A stretch of DNA of 64,000 nt from a virus (IMGVR_UViG_3300032236_001530:1-64000), one strand, 5' to 3'. Shown: positions 1-7,726, numbered from the stretch's first letter. Translations and numbers: made by a program. Notes: a model not told the origin generated them from the sequence alone.

Positions 1-2
1 CA

Positions 3-359
3 TCCTTTGACCTTGTTAGTGATACATTAAAAAATGATATCAATGATATTCTTATAGCCATGAAAGATGATGATGATACTATAAGATTCGTTGTTCAAGG
101 GCTACCTCACCCTATCAATAGATTGTCTATTAATATTTATTTTACTGAAGATCCTTATGATACTAATGGTAAAGATAAGATATTAGATACTAATAAATAT
201 GAAGATGAGTTATTAAGATTAAATGATTATTTAGAAATGAATGGTTATACATTCTCTTCTTATAACTATCCAGGTGTAAGTTATGATGAAGTAACAAATG
301 ACTTCAATAAAATATTTGAGATAAAGCCAATCAATGGTTTAAATTTAATTTACAAATGA
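3..359 (+). CDS. 5'-truncated member of the leader-bearing paralogous family
   Basis: The reading frame is open from base 3 to the stop, so the ATG at 60 is probably internal and the true start lies left of the window. The segment just before that ATG reads like the helix shared by the head-leader family (pattern D-I-x-D-I-L-x-x-M-x-D). Its stop overlaps the next gene by ATGA, and that gene is a leader-bearing paralog. No enzymatic motif is visible. Family membership is inferred from the helix pattern and position; the diagnostic N-terminal leader is not in view. Confidence 0.6.
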   Translation, partial: SFDLVSDTLKNDINDILIAMKDDDDTIRFVVQGLPHPINRLSINIYFTEDPYDTNGKDKILDTNKYEDELLRLNDYLEMNGYTFSSYNYPGVSYDEVTNDFNKIFEIKPINGLNLIYK

Positions 360-787
360 GATATCTAAAGACATATAAAGTATTTGAATCTTCTTCTGAT
401 GAGGTTAAACAATATCTAACGGATATCTTCTTAGATATTCAAGATAAAGGAATTGAATTTGTAGGTATCAGTTCAACTACGACTAATGAAGAATTAGATA
501 CTTGCACAGTTATTATTGGTGATAGAAAGACTGCTAGGTTTAGAGCTAGAATGGAACGTAATACTAAAGTATTTCACTTATCAGATGTTTATGATAGTAT
601 TCAAATGGCTAAGAGTTATATGTCTGATGAAGGTTTCTCAGTTAATGATGTTAGAATCATTTCACCAGATAAATATGGTGAATTTGAAGTGTATGATCCT
701 TTATATAGTTTTAGTTTATATGAAAAAGGTAAAGGTGAATTGTTTAAAAAGCCAATTACTTATTTAGAATTAAAGTTCAGTAAATAA
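356..787 (+). CDS. Leader-bearing putative internal head protein (paralogous family)
   Basis: 143 residues. It begins MRYLKTYKVFE-SSS, a basic/aromatic leader ending in V-F-E, which fits the hydrophobic-x-Glu cleavage rule of T4-type prohead proteases. After the leader comes the family domain: a helix (YLTDIFLDIQDKGIEF) then strands, a second helix (about 85-95, MAKSYMSDEGF) and a C-terminal strand ending L-E-L-K-F-S-K. Its ATG overlaps the stop of the previous gene. The head location is inferred from the leader; biochemical function is unknown. Confidence 0.72.
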   Translation: MRYLKTYKVFESSSDEVKQYLTDIFLDIQDKGIEFVGISSTTTNEELDTCTVIIGDRKTARFRARMERNTKVFHLSDVYDSIQMAKSYMSDEGFSVNDVRIISPDKYGEFEVYDPLYSFSLYEKGKGELFKKPITYLELKFSK

Positions 788-797
788 TATATACACT

Positions 798-1433
798 ATG
801 AGATTTTTAAAAAGAATAAATGAAGGTTGGTCGGATGATTATGTAACAGACTTTTCTGATAATGGATTTACTATAGAAGAAACACCATCTAATATAAAAG
901 GTTCAATAAGTAAAGGTAAGTTTTTAGTAACTGATTTAAATAACTGGTTCACTGAAATGACAGATAAGTTATCAGATGATTATAAAGTCTTATCAGCTAA
1001 AACATTCTTTAATCAAACTACTGGTAATGCTAATTTTGAAATTGTGGTAGCTGAGACTGGCTTAGAAAGTGTTACTATTAATGTAGATGGTGCTGATATC
1101 GAATTTATACCTAAAACAATTATTTATATAAGTCATTATACTGATGTAAGCACTCTTCAATGGGGTGGTTTTTCTGTTAAGGGTAGATTATCAACCGGTC
1201 TAAATAAGACATTCTCAATATCCATTAAATGGAAAGATGATTTCAAAGAAATTAGTTTCTCATTATCGAATAAAGCAAGAGGTGTTACTATAACTAAAGA
1301 AAATATAGAAAAGGTATTCACGTTATTTGATTCAGGTCAAGTTAATTTTTCTAGTGAATTAACTTCTAATATTTATTCATCTAGAAAAGCTTTAGAGGAT
1401 ATTGGAATAATTAGATCAAAACTATCAGAATAA
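798..1433 (+). CDS. Leader-bearing protein, unknown body domain
   Basis: 211 residues starting MRFLKRINE-GW, a short leader ending I-N-E. AATATATAC lies 5 nt before the ATG, as in many leader genes. The body is predicted beta-rich with alternating hydrophobic strands and does not clearly match the helix-strand family domain of its neighbours. It converges with the minus-strand gene that ends at 1434. No catalytic motif was recognised. Virion packaging is inferred from the leader alone. Confidence 0.65.
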   Translation: MRFLKRINEGWSDDYVTDFSDNGFTIEETPSNIKGSISKGKFLVTDLNNWFTEMTDKLSDDYKVLSAKTFFNQTTGNANFEIVVAETGLESVTINVDGADIEFIPKTIIYISHYTDVSTLQWGGFSVKGRLSTGLNKTFSISIKWKDDFKEISFSLSNKARGVTITKENIEKVFTLFDSGQVNFSSELTSNIYSSRKALEDIGIIRSKLSE

Positions 1434-1901
1434 TTATTTAATCCTACAACTGGTTAACATAAAGTCTATCACAAATCTTGGTGTTTGACTTTGACTTTGA
1501 ATAACATCAGGTCCTAAATAATCTTTTAATCTTAAATAAACATCTTCTGATGTTCTGATAAGTTCGGTAGCATTATTTAATGATAGAATACTTGGCTCAC
1601 ACATAACTTCTAATCTTATCGGATGTCTTAATATATCATAACGAGTTTCTTTAACTGTAGCATATGACATAACGTCAGAGTCAAAAGAGTAATTAATTGG
1701 TTCCATTTCACAAGTTACTACTTCACCACTTTCTATCCAGTTATTAAATACTTTATTATCCACACGCCAGCTCATATTATCTAAGTTAACCCATTTGATT
1801 TCAAACTTTTTAGTATCCTCTAACTCTAAAAGAATATCTTCTATAGTTTCTTTATCAGGTAAGTCTTTAGGAAGTCTATTATGTAAATTAAGATTGCCCA
1901 T
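1434..1901 (-). CDS. Paralog of the leader family lacking the leader
   Basis: 155 residues. The body contains the family helix (IEDILLELEDTKKF) and a later helix (SEDVYLRLKDYLG), but the N-terminus is MGNLNLHNRLP instead of the basic head leader. It starts in a TAATG overlap with the upstream minus-strand gene, so it belongs to an operon of small tail-bearing proteins, but it does not carry their C-terminal tail. It may be a cytoplasmic version of the internal-head family. Function unknown. Confidence 0.6.
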   Translation of the reverse strand: MGNLNLHNRLPKDLPDKETIEDILLELEDTKKFEIKWVNLDNMSWRVDNKVFNNWIESGEVVTCEMEPINYSFDSDVMSYATVKETRYDILRHPIRLEVMCEPSILSLNNATELIRTSEDVYLRLKDYLGPDVIQSQSQTPRFVIDFMLTSCRIK

Positions 1902-2191
1902 TATAATATAGTTTGTAATTTCTTTTCTCTTAATACATCTAAAGGTATTTCTTCAATCACAATATTAATCGCTGAAGAATAATGACCAGTCACTGAGATA
2001 CAAGCAATACCTATAACCTTATGATTAACATAAGGAGCATAACGACCTTGACCTTTAACAACTTCCCACTCCATAGAAACCTCATCCCAATCATTTAAGA
2101 GTATTCTATAACTACCTGGGTTGTCTTTATAAAGGACTCTAACCATTGAGTTACGTTCAATATACTCGTCTATGAATTCTTTTAGTGTCAT
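1901..2191 (-). CDS. Small protein with shared C-terminal tail
   Basis: 96 residues, no recognised domain; mixed alpha/beta composition. It ends LREKKLQTIL, one of about 30 examples in the window of the tail R-[DE]-x-K-[LI]-x-x-[IL]-L. Both ends overlap neighbours (ATGA at the start, TAATG at the stop), which indicates translational coupling in a minus-strand operon running from about 4870 down to 1434. Confidence 0.6.
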   Translation of the reverse strand: MTLKEFIDEYIERNSMVRVLYKDNPGSYRILLNDWDEVSMEWEVVKGQGRYAPYVNHKVIGIACISVTGHYSSAINIVIEEIPLDVLREKKLQTIL

Positions 2192-2478
2192 AATAATTTA
2201 TTTAACTTGTAATTTCTAATTGCTTGTAAAACCTCATCACATTGTGAAAAGTCTAAACCCATATCATCTGTGAATATATTACCTACTAATTTAGTTTCAC
2301 CATCATAATCTTCATTGACCAATTTAGATAGTTCAGCACTATCATATTCATATAACTGTGATTTGAAAAGTGAATATTCATAACCAACCGCATAATACCA
2401 CTTACTATTTAAATAAAGAAATCTTGACCAACTATTTACGGTTTGACCAATATCCCAAACGTCACCATTCTTAATCAT
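2188..2478 (-). CDS. Small protein with shared C-terminal tail
   Basis: 96 residues. Rich in Tyr, Trp and acidic residues, with no recognised domain. C-terminus IRNYKLNKLL matches the tail common to the minus-strand genes of this phage. It overlaps the preceding gene by 8 nt and the following gene by ATGA. Function unknown. Confidence 0.6.
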   Translation of the reverse strand: MIKNGDVWDIGQTVNSWSRFLYLNSKWYYAVGYEYSLFKSQLYEYDSAELSKLVNEDYDGETKLVGNIFTDDMGLDFSQCDEVLQAIRNYKLNKLL

Positions 2479-2807
2479 GTAGTAATATTTCTATTTTAAT
2501 ATCTCTTAGAAAGACTTTCATCTTTTCTTTATCTACTCTTAGTGCGTCACTTGGAATAACATCGTGATGAGTTAACGCATAAGTTAAACCACCACCGTGT
2601 TCTTTATAAGTATACCAAAAGTAATCAGCCTCAGGTTCTCTCAAAAGAATATCTAATATATCTTTTAATGATTCGCCTTCAACATAAAGTCTCATATTGA
2701 TAGTGAGATTCTTCTCCACAAGGACGTGGACCTACTTTAGGGTTATTACTTTTTAATAACCATTGAGTAAAGTCTTCAGTAAAACATTCTCTTAACCTTT
2801 CTATCAT
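2471..2807 (-). pseudogene. Frameshifted paralog of the 107-residue gene at 6397-6720
   Basis: From an ATG at 2807 (TAATG overlap with the upstream stop) the frame encodes a product matching the N-terminus of the intact paralog through a shared N-N-P-K-V-G-P. It then runs out of frame for about 16 residues. The rest of the paralog (LREPEADYFWYTYKEHGGG onward, ending LRDIKIEILLHD) continues in another frame from 2719. The two copies differ by 4 nt between GGTCC and ATGAGA, a net +1 shift. An 82-residue product could still be made from the ATG at 2719, so this is either a broken gene or two pieces in use. Confidence 0.6.
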
Positions 2808-3049
2808 TAATAAGTTGTTAGAATTGATACATCTTGATTAGGAATCCAATACAATTCATCTAATGATTTTACAGTGTCAGTAGAAGCATTAAGATAGTAT
2901 CTACTAAACTTTTCAATAGCCTCTTCTTTAGAATTAGCTTTACAGATAGCGGCATCATCTTGACACCCTGGTAAGAAAGCCGCCATGTGAATATCATCGT
3001 CTTTTGGTTCTACTCGATCACCATAACTGGTGTAAATATAAATGTTCAT
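2807..3049 (-). CDS. Small protein, unknown
   Basis: 80 residues starting MNIYIYTSYGDRVEP and ending in ILTTY, without the common C-terminal tail. Contains a Cys/Ala stretch (FLPGCQDDAAICKA) and a helix near 45-55. Its TAA overlaps the ATG of the frameshifted gene downstream, so the operon arrangement is kept. No family recognised. Confidence 0.55.
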   Translation of the reverse strand: MNIYIYTSYGDRVEPKDDDIHMAAFLPGCQDDAAICKANSKEEAIEKFSRYYLNASTDTVKSLDELYWIPNQDVSILTTY

Positions 3050-3051
3050 TA

Positions 3052-3148
3052 TTAAAGGATGTTAAGTTCTACTTCTTTAATTTCTAGTTGATTTAGGATA
3101 AACTCTACTTTTAGGTGCGGTTACTATAATCTTAACCTCGTCACCATT
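3052..3148 (-). pseudogene. Remnant of a tail-bearing small gene
   Basis: This gap has no usable start but encodes two in-line fragments in different frames. The first is N-G-D-E-V-K-I-I-V-T-A-P-K, directly after the stop of the upstream gene. The second ends IKEVELNIL-stop, 2 nt before the next ATG. The second fragment matches the C-terminal tail of the neighbouring small proteins. The most economical reading is a decayed gene whose tail survives. This is weak evidence from a 97 bp stretch. Confidence 0.35.
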
Positions 3149-3598
3149 TTATTGTTTATTAAAGTGTTTTGAGAAATCGAAGTCTTTTACCAAGACTTTA
3201 TATTTAAGTGAGCCAATACCATTATCAGTTACAATCCATATTAAAGGTTTAATACTCATAATATAATCTACTAAGGCTTCTGGTACTTCACCAAATACTT
3301 CAGTGTATTTAGCTCTAGCATCATCTACTTTTACATAGTATTGATTGCCTTCTATAAATTCGTTTACGGATTTAGTACAGGTGTATAAAGAAACTAAACC
3401 ATTATCAATATCTAAATTGATTCTGGTATCTTCTTCTTCAGCCATCTGGTCTTTAAGATCACCAATCTGATTCTTTAGTTCTTTGATGATATCAGTATGT
3501 TCGGCAATAAGTGATTCATCAATTGAATCTATAAGACTTTGTTTAGCATCAATAGTTTGTGCTTCATCAAAATCTTCTATTAATTGTTCTATATTCAT
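3149..3598 (-). CDS. Acidic coiled-coil protein, unknown
   Basis: 149 residues. Residues about 1-60 are strongly helical and acidic (IDAKQSLIDSIDESLIAEH, then LKNQIGDLKDQM), consistent with a coiled coil. The rest is alpha/beta. It lacks the common tail and ends SKHFNKQ. A TACATTTG box overlaps the region just upstream (about 3602-3609), fitting a host-type -7 element, so this gene may head a transcript. Confidence 0.5.
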   Translation of the reverse strand: MNIEQLIEDFDEAQTIDAKQSLIDSIDESLIAEHTDIIKELKNQIGDLKDQMAEEEDTRINLDIDNGLVSLYTCTKSVNEFIEGNQYYVKVDDARAKYTEVFGEVPEALVDYIMSIKPLIWIVTDNGIGSLKYKVLVKDFDFSKHFNKQ

Positions 3599-3622
3599 AA
3601 TACAAATGTAAGAAATTAATTT

Positions 3623-3847
3623 TTATATTCCTAATTCTTTTAATTTAAATTCTCTTTCCCATTCAATAATATCACTTTCTAAATAACTCTTTAAAATCCT
3701 TTCACGAGGAGTTTGAACAAAATATCTAACTTCACCAGGAACATAATAAGAATCACCGTGATATGGTTTAACTTCTTTTACTATTTTTACTTGTAGAAGC
3801 CGATTGTTTATTTTAATATAAGTGATATCACCTCTTTCATATCTCAT
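3623..3847 (-). CDS. Small protein with shared C-terminal tail
   Basis: 74 residues, beta-rich with basic patches, ending EREFKLKELGI. The tail here takes its L-G-I form; the last codons GGA-ATA come just before the stop. Starts in an ATGA overlap with the preceding gene. May be a small SH3-like fold judging by strand pattern (ITYIKI...LLQVKIV), but this is not secure. Confidence 0.6.
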   Translation of the reverse strand: MRYERGDITYIKINNRLLQVKIVKEVKPYHGDSYYVPGEVRYFVQTPRERILKSYLESDIIEWEREFKLKELGI

Positions 3848-4071
3848 AGTATCTTATTTAATTTTTGTTCACGATACTCTTCTAATGATATCCATCTATC
3901 TCTTGAGAGTTTATTAGCACCATTAAATACAAAGGGCCAACTATCACCATTATCATCTCGCACTAAAAAATAAGCGGAATCATCACCATCGGTCATTTTG
4001 ATAAAATCATATATCTTACCTACACTCAATATATCTTCGAGTTGAATATTATTAATACAAACTAATTTCAT
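3844..4071 (-). CDS. Small SH3-like protein with shared C-terminal tail
   Basis: 75 residues. The layout is L-V-C-I-N-N, then V-G-K-I-Y-D-F, then DDNGD, then SLEEYREQKLNKIL. At least two other genes here (4068-4310, 4624-4872) repeat this order: cysteine/aliphatic strand, G-K-x-Y, D-D-G turn, then E-E-Y-R and the tail. The plan resembles a small five-strand barrel; function is unknown. ATGA overlaps at both ends. Confidence 0.6.
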   Translation of the reverse strand: MKLVCINNIQLEDILSVGKIYDFIKMTDGDDSAYFLVRDDNGDSWPFVFNGANKLSRDRWISLEEYREQKLNKIL

Positions 4072-4310
4072 ATTCCTAGTTTATCTATTTGTTGTTCACG
4101 ATAATCTTCTAAGGTAATAAAGTTATCAGGGTTAACATCCATAGTTGTTTCTAATTTATCGTGGTATATAATAAGATGATCCTCAGTACCCCAAGTTGAT
4201 CTATCATACACTTCAAAGATATCACCTTTACAGTAAGCTCTTTCATAATAAACCCCATTATGATGATGTGGTGAACGAAAAGGCGCATCATTAATAGCAA
4301 TTACTTTCAT
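4068..4310 (-). CDS. Small SH3-like protein with shared C-terminal tail
   Basis: 80 residues starting MKVIAINDAPF, ending TLEDYREQQIDKLGI. Related in plan to the genes directly before and after it, suggesting a local tandem family. Contains a His/Pro-rich loop (RSPHHHNGVYYERAY). Overlaps both neighbours by 4 nt. Function unknown. Confidence 0.6.
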   Translation of the reverse strand: MKVIAINDAPFRSPHHHNGVYYERAYCKGDIFEVYDRSTWGTEDHLIIYHDKLETTMDVNPDNFITLEDYREQQIDKLGI

Positions 4311-4627
4311 AAAAATTTATTTATTTTAATTTCTCTAATAGCTGATTTTAATATATTTTTATATACTTCCCTAAACTCTGATAGTTTACACGAGATATCT
4401 TCACCTATCTCCTTTTTACTATTACCCACATTATCTTCATTGATTCCACAAGATTCATCTAAGATAGTTTTAATTCTAGTACAATTAAAAATAACATCAT
4501 CATTATCTAAAAATTCAATTGATTTTATATAAACATCAATAGCCATTTTATCACCAGTAACAACTGATTTATTAAACTCATATATGTGTTTAACTATAAC
4601 ATCGTTATCCGATTTTGTTAATATCAT
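4307..4627 (-). CDS. Small helical protein with shared C-terminal tail
   Basis: 106 residues, mostly helical (FREVYKNILKSAIREIKINKFL at the end, which is the tail form R-E-I-K-I-N-K-F-L). It differs in fold from the SH3-like neighbours, so the same tail is attached to unrelated bodies. ATGA overlaps on both sides. Confidence 0.58.
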   Translation of the reverse strand: MILTKSDNDVIVKHIYEFNKSVVTGDKMAIDVYIKSIEFLDNDDVIFNCTRIKTILDESCGINEDNVGNSKKEIGEDISCKLSEFREVYKNILKSAIREIKINKFL

Positions 4628-4872
4628 AGTATCTTGTCTAATTGTTTTTGACGGTATTCTTCTAATGTAATAAAATCATTCTCATTATTTAGGTCAATAA
4701 GATATGATCGACCATCATCACCTATAAAAGAAGTGATGCTTAAATCAACATCAGTAAATGGACATATAGAGACATCCTTGATGAATTCATATACCTTTCC
4801 CTCTGTTAATAATTGCTTATTAACATAATTACTATTAATACAAACCCATTTAGATTTAATTGTGGTATTCAT
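4624..4872 (-). CDS. Small SH3-like protein with shared C-terminal tail; first gene of operon
   Basis: 82 residues from the ATG at 4872; a longer frame begins at TTG inside the promoter and was not used. Body has W-V-C-I-N-S, T-E-G-K-V-Y-E-F and D-D-G-R, then TLEEYRQKQLDKIL. Directly upstream, on the minus strand, is TATATTTG (4878-4885), a Bacteroidota -7 box only a few bases before the start, so the mRNA leader is very short. It is divergent from the leader gene at 4910. Confidence 0.65.
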   Translation of the reverse strand: MNTTIKSKWVCINSNYVNKQLLTEGKVYEFIKDVSICPFTDVDLSITSFIGDDGRSYLIDLNNENDFITLEEYRQKQLDKIL

Positions 4873-4895
4873 AATGCAAATATACAAAATATTAT

Positions 4896-4905
4896 TTAAT
4901 ATATA
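4896..4905 (+). promoter_or_regulatory. TTAATATATA element upstream of a leader gene
   Basis: TTAATATATA lies 4 nt before the ATG at 4910. The same decamer recurs at 12289, 14270, 24685, 25454, 34976 and 42140 at a 4-7 nt distance from start codons of leader and fibre genes. It may be a phage-specific late promoter giving nearly leaderless mRNA, or a translation-initiation element. Which of these applies is not resolved by the sequence. Confidence 0.5.
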
Positions 4906-4909
4906 CTAT

Positions 4910-5167
4910 ATGAGAATTAAAAGATTTAACGAAGAGTGGGAATACACTTATAAGGAAGAACCAGATACTTTAAGAGTAATGGGCAATGATGCTTATAAAT
5001 CACCTATAAGTAATTCAGTTATTAAATTATCAGTAACTAAGAATAAAAATGGTAGAACCAATGCTCTTGTTATTCAAACTAATGAAGGTGGTGCTGTTAT
5101 TAATGATCCAGCCGGTATTGATAAGTTAATTGATTGGTTAATGGAATACAAAGATACAATGTATTAA
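4910..5167 (+). CDS. Leader-bearing small protein (duplicate of the gene at 59217)
   Basis: 85 residues starting MRIKRFNE-EWEY from the ATG at 4910; a longer frame from 4862 was rejected because it runs through two promoter elements. It is clearly homologous over its whole length to the 85-residue protein at 59217-59474 (shared NDPAGIDK and LIDWLMEYKD near the C-terminus). The leader ends F-N-E. Function unknown; packaging in the head is inferred. Confidence 0.7.
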   Translation: MRIKRFNEEWEYTYKEEPDTLRVMGNDAYKSPISNSVIKLSVTKNKNGRTNALVIQTNEGGAVINDPAGIDKLIDWLMEYKDTMY

Positions 5168-5391
5168 TTCTTTTCAAACATTACTAAAATAGTTTTAGCT
5201 TCTTCAATTCTAAGAGATAAAACATAAGTATCAATTTGAAAGGCTATTGGATCACCACCAGGTGCTACAAATAGTTTAGTTATTTCAGTTCCCTCAATAC
5301 AACCCATTTCAACTAATCTTTGAGCAAAATTGCTTTGTTGAACTGAATCAATCTTATATGGTTTACCTATTTTTATAGTATCTGCTGTCAT
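5164..5391 (-). CDS. FeoA-like domain protein
   Basis: 75 residues. Pattern L-V-E-M-G-C-x-x-G-T-E-I, then A-P-G-G-D-P-I-A-F, then LSLRIEEAKTILV matches the single-domain FeoA/SH3-like family, which in bacteria modulates the FeoB ferrous iron transporter. No FeoB is in the window. It starts in an ATGA overlap with the tail-bearing gene upstream, so it is part of that operon, but it lacks the tail itself. It may regulate the host FeoB or be a reused small barrel. Confidence 0.7.
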   Translation of the reverse strand: MTADTIKIGKPYKIDSVQQSNFAQRLVEMGCIEGTEITKLFVAPGGDPIAFQIDTYVLSLRIEEAKTILVMFEKN

Positions 5392-5630
5392 AGTATAGAA
5401 CTCAATTTAATATCTCGTTCTTTTTGCTTAAGTCTTGATTCATATTCAGATAAGGGTATGAATATTCTTTCTTCAAATGGTGCTCTGTAAGTAGCAACTA
5501 TAGCTGGTATTGAATTATACTTTTCTCTTAATAGTACATTATCCCAAATCATAAAAGATTTCTTATCTTCTTCTGGTAGGAATTCAAATAGAATATCATA
5601 ATCAAATTTCATATTCTTAATGTATTTCAT
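5388..5630 (-). CDS. Small protein with shared C-terminal tail
   Basis: 80 residues starting MKYIKNMKFDYD and ending KERDIKLSSIL. The N-terminus superficially resembles the head leader but has no hydrophobic-x-Glu site in the first 13 residues. Start fixed by ATGA overlap with the L-G-I tail of the upstream gene. No domain recognised. Confidence 0.58.
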   Translation of the reverse strand: MKYIKNMKFDYDILFEFLPEEDKKSFMIWDNVLLREKYNSIPAIVATYRAPFEERIFIPLSEYESRLKQKERDIKLSSIL

Positions 5631-5947
5631 ATACCTAATGTTTTTAATTTATTATCTCTTACTACAGATTTATAGTTCTCGATTAGTTTATGAACCTCAT
5701 CGGCTTTAATATGTTCATCATTACACAGACACCAATTCATTTGATAACACTCTGCTTGTGCCCAATCATCATCATCTTCAGTTCTATAAATATAACCTAC
5801 ACTATATTTATTACCTAAGATTTCAAATTTGTATTCAGCACCTTGATCGTTGTTGTATTCATCACCTTCAAATATCTCTCGGTGTTTAAATTGGATAGGA
5901 GAATCTTTTAAGTTTCTAATATATCCAAATAGTTCTTCATTATTCAC
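5627..5947 (-). CDS. Small protein with shared C-terminal tail; GTG start, operon head
   Basis: 106 residues, start codon GTG at 5947. The host-type -7 box TATATTTG lies just upstream (5953-5960 on the plus strand as CAAATATA). Rich in Asp/Glu/Trp in the middle (TEDDDDWAQAE). Ends VVRDNKLKTLGI. First gene of a three-gene operon with 5388-5630 and the FeoA-like gene. Confidence 0.58.
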   Translation of the reverse strand: MNNEELFGYIRNLKDSPIQFKHREIFEGDEYNNDQGAEYKFEILGNKYSVGYIYRTEDDDDWAQAECYQMNWCLCNDEHIKADEVHKLIENYKSVVRDNKLKTLGI

Positions 5948-5992
5948 ATGGCAAATATAAGGAATATATTTCAGTATTTTTATATATACCTT

Positions 5993-6400
5993 ATGAAATA
6001 TTTAAAAAAATTTAATGAAGAATACCTTGATAAAGAAGTATCTGATTACTTAGCAGATATTGGTATTGCTCTTCAAGATATCGGAGTTAAGATGGTGTTT
6101 CAAAATCAAGGTAGCAAAGTAATAATGTATCTAACTGGTGGTATCGGATTTACTTTTACATTAGCCGATATCAGAGAAGAAGTAAATCACATTATACATT
6201 TTATGGAAGCTTCCGGTCATAAGTTATTATCAGCTAGATATAAACCATATAGACAAAATATTATATGGACTATTATGTATGAGGTAGATAGATTAAATAG
6301 ATGGGGTATACCTCAACAAAAAGAAGATATCTTTGATATTCAAGATTTTGATTTAAGTAAAGAAAGAATAGAAAGCTTTGAGTTAAAGTTTTCTAACTAA
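5993..6400 (+). CDS. Leader-bearing putative internal head protein (paralogous family)
   Basis: 135 residues from the ATG at 5993 (TATATATA 5 nt before it); the longer frame from 5948 was rejected. Leader MKYLKKFNE ends F-N-E. The family helix (VSDYLADIGIALQDIGVKMV) follows, then strands, a helix near 55-65 and the C-terminus FELKFSN, which matches the LKFSK end of the gene at 356. No catalytic residues seen. Confidence 0.72.
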   Translation: MKYLKKFNEEYLDKEVSDYLADIGIALQDIGVKMVFQNQGSKVIMYLTGGIGFTFTLADIREEVNHIIHFMEASGHKLLSARYKPYRQNIIWTIMYEVDRLNRWGIPQQKEDIFDIQDFDLSKERIESFELKFSN

Positions 6401-6720
6401 TTTAATAACATTTTTAATTTAATATCTCTTAGAAATACTTTAATCTTTTCTTTATTAACTCTTAGTGCATTAGATGGCACAACATCGTGATGTGGTAAAG
6501 CATAAGTTAAACCACCACCGTGTTCTTTATAAGTATACCAAAAGTAATCAGCCTCAGGTTCTCTTAAAAGAATATCTAATATCTCTCTTAATGATTCACT
6601 TTCAACATCAATTCTCATGTTGGTAAATCTTTGTTCACCTAAATAAGGACCTACCTTTGGATTATTACTTTTTAATAACCAAGTAGTGAAATCTTCTATA
6701 AAGCATTCTTTTAATTTCAT
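6397..6720 (-). CDS. Small protein with C-terminal tail; intact paralog of the frameshifted gene
   Basis: 107 residues. The N-terminal helix ends in LLKSNNPKVGP, a middle segment has LREPEADYFWYTYKEHGGG, and the tail is FLRDIKLKMLLN. It matches the broken copy at 2471-2807 along its full length. Starts in ATGA overlap with the gene upstream. Function unknown. Confidence 0.62.
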   Translation of the reverse strand: MKLKECFIEDFTTWLLKSNNPKVGPYLGEQRFTNMRIDVESESLREILDILLREPEADYFWYTYKEHGGGLTYALPHHDVVPSNALRVNKEKIKVFLRDIKLKMLLN

Positions 6721-7007
6721 AGTAATTGATTTAATTTTTCATCACGAAATATTTCAATAATTTCTGATTCTGTTATTCCTAAAAATCCTCTTTTATTGAA
6801 AACAAAGATTTCTTTTTCAGTGGCTAATCTATGTTTGTATTGAGACGTATCAATATAACCAAATATATTATACTTACTTACACCACCTTCGTCATGATAA
6901 TTTTCTAATGAATAAAACATTAAACGATTAGATTTAAATGCTTTACCCATGGTGATATTACCACTAGGCCATATCCTAACTACTAAATCATTTTCTTTCA
7001 TAATCAT
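6717..7007 (-). CDS. Small protein with shared C-terminal tail
   Basis: 96 residues (start at 7007, or at the ATG two codons later). N-terminal half is beta-rich (LVVRIWPSGNITMGKAF), C-terminal half ends IEIFRDEKLNQLL. Upstream 7008-7062 holds only a 16-codon frame. No domain recognised. Confidence 0.55.
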   Translation of the reverse strand: MIMKENDLVVRIWPSGNITMGKAFKSNRLMFYSLENYHDEGGVSKYNIFGYIDTSQYKHRLATEKEIFVFNKRGFLGITESEIIEIFRDEKLNQLL

Positions 7008-7062
7008 TTAATTCATCATCCCGTTATCTAAATCTTTATTATTAAAGGGTATCCACATAGAA

Positions 7063-7308
7063 TTATTCTTTAATTAACCTATATTTACCATAGTACCATG
7101 ATCCGGTAAACACAATAGTTTTATCTTCGGAGTTATTAGTTTTCAACCAGAAGTCATGATCCCATCCATTAGTATTCATATCATCATCAAAAATATATCC
7201 AAATTCTTCGAGTATATTTAGTACGGTATCAGGGATAGCATAGTCTAATGCTAGTTCTTTTTGGTCACTATTAATAAAGTTTTGTATAATTGTTTTCATA
7301 TATTTCAT
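7063..7308 (-). CDS. Small protein, unknown
   Basis: 81 residues, acidic middle (FDDDMNTNGWDHDFWL), no common C-terminal tail (ends YGKYRLIKE). The N-terminus MKYMKTIIQNF is loosely similar to the head leader but lacks a Glu cleavage position there. Function unknown. Confidence 0.45.
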   Translation of the reverse strand: MKYMKTIIQNFINSDQKELALDYAIPDTVLNILEEFGYIFDDDMNTNGWDHDFWLKTNNSEDKTIVFTGSWYYGKYRLIKE

Positions 7309-7378
7309 ATTAATTTATCAATTTGTAATTCGTTTTAATCTGTTTTAAAGTCTTTTGCATAATTATTTCTTTTTCTTA

Positions 7379-7726
7379 TTATTTTTTTACTACTTTGAAT
7401 AGTGCTTTTTCAATTGAATAACCATTATTAATAAAATATTTTAAACTATCTACATTACAATGTGCATAAATAGTTTTCTCAGAATCTTTTATTTTAGAGT
7501 CACGATAGTTCCAAAGAAGTTTATAAATACCTTTTTCGCGATGCTCTTTTTTAACAAAAGCATGGCATAAGTATATCACAGATGGGTGTTCTACATACGA
7601 AACAATACCTACTAATTCTTCTTTAATAAAACAACCATAGTATGTTGCAAATTCATCTAGTAGGTCAGGTTTAATCTCAGAGAATTCCTGATATACTTCT
7701 TTGTATGTTATTTTTTTTATCTCCAT
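7379..7726 (-). CDS. GNAT-family N-acetyltransferase
   Basis: 115 residues from the ATG at 7726; the TATTTTTG box immediately upstream argues against the longer frame. The GNAT core is visible: central strand YLCHAFVKKEHREKGIYKLL, where R-E-K-G-I takes the place of the acetyl-CoA-binding R/Q-x-x-G-x-G/A loop with its last Gly changed to Ile, then a helix and DSLKYFINNGY, typical of motif B. Substrate unknown. It lies between small-protein operons and carries neither the leader nor the tail. Confidence 0.65.
   Translation of the reverse strand: MEIKKITYKEVYQEFSEIKPDLLDEFATYYGCFIKEELVGIVSYVEHPSVIYLCHAFVKKEHREKGIYKLLWNYRDSKIKDSEKTIYAHCNVDSLKYFINNGYSIEKALFKVVKK

Noticed and set aside
4624-4887. 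Longer start (TTG) for the minus-strand gene, likewise 21156 and 42112
   Set aside because: The extra residues MYIC... are simply the translated -7 box TATATTTG; the ATG downstream is used instead.
4862-5167. Longer start for the gene at 4910 (and similar longer frames at 5948, 8428, 12979, 21124, 34931)
   Set aside because: The upstream extensions run through promoter elements or other genes, while the chosen ATG is at the right distance from the AT element and begins the conserved leader.
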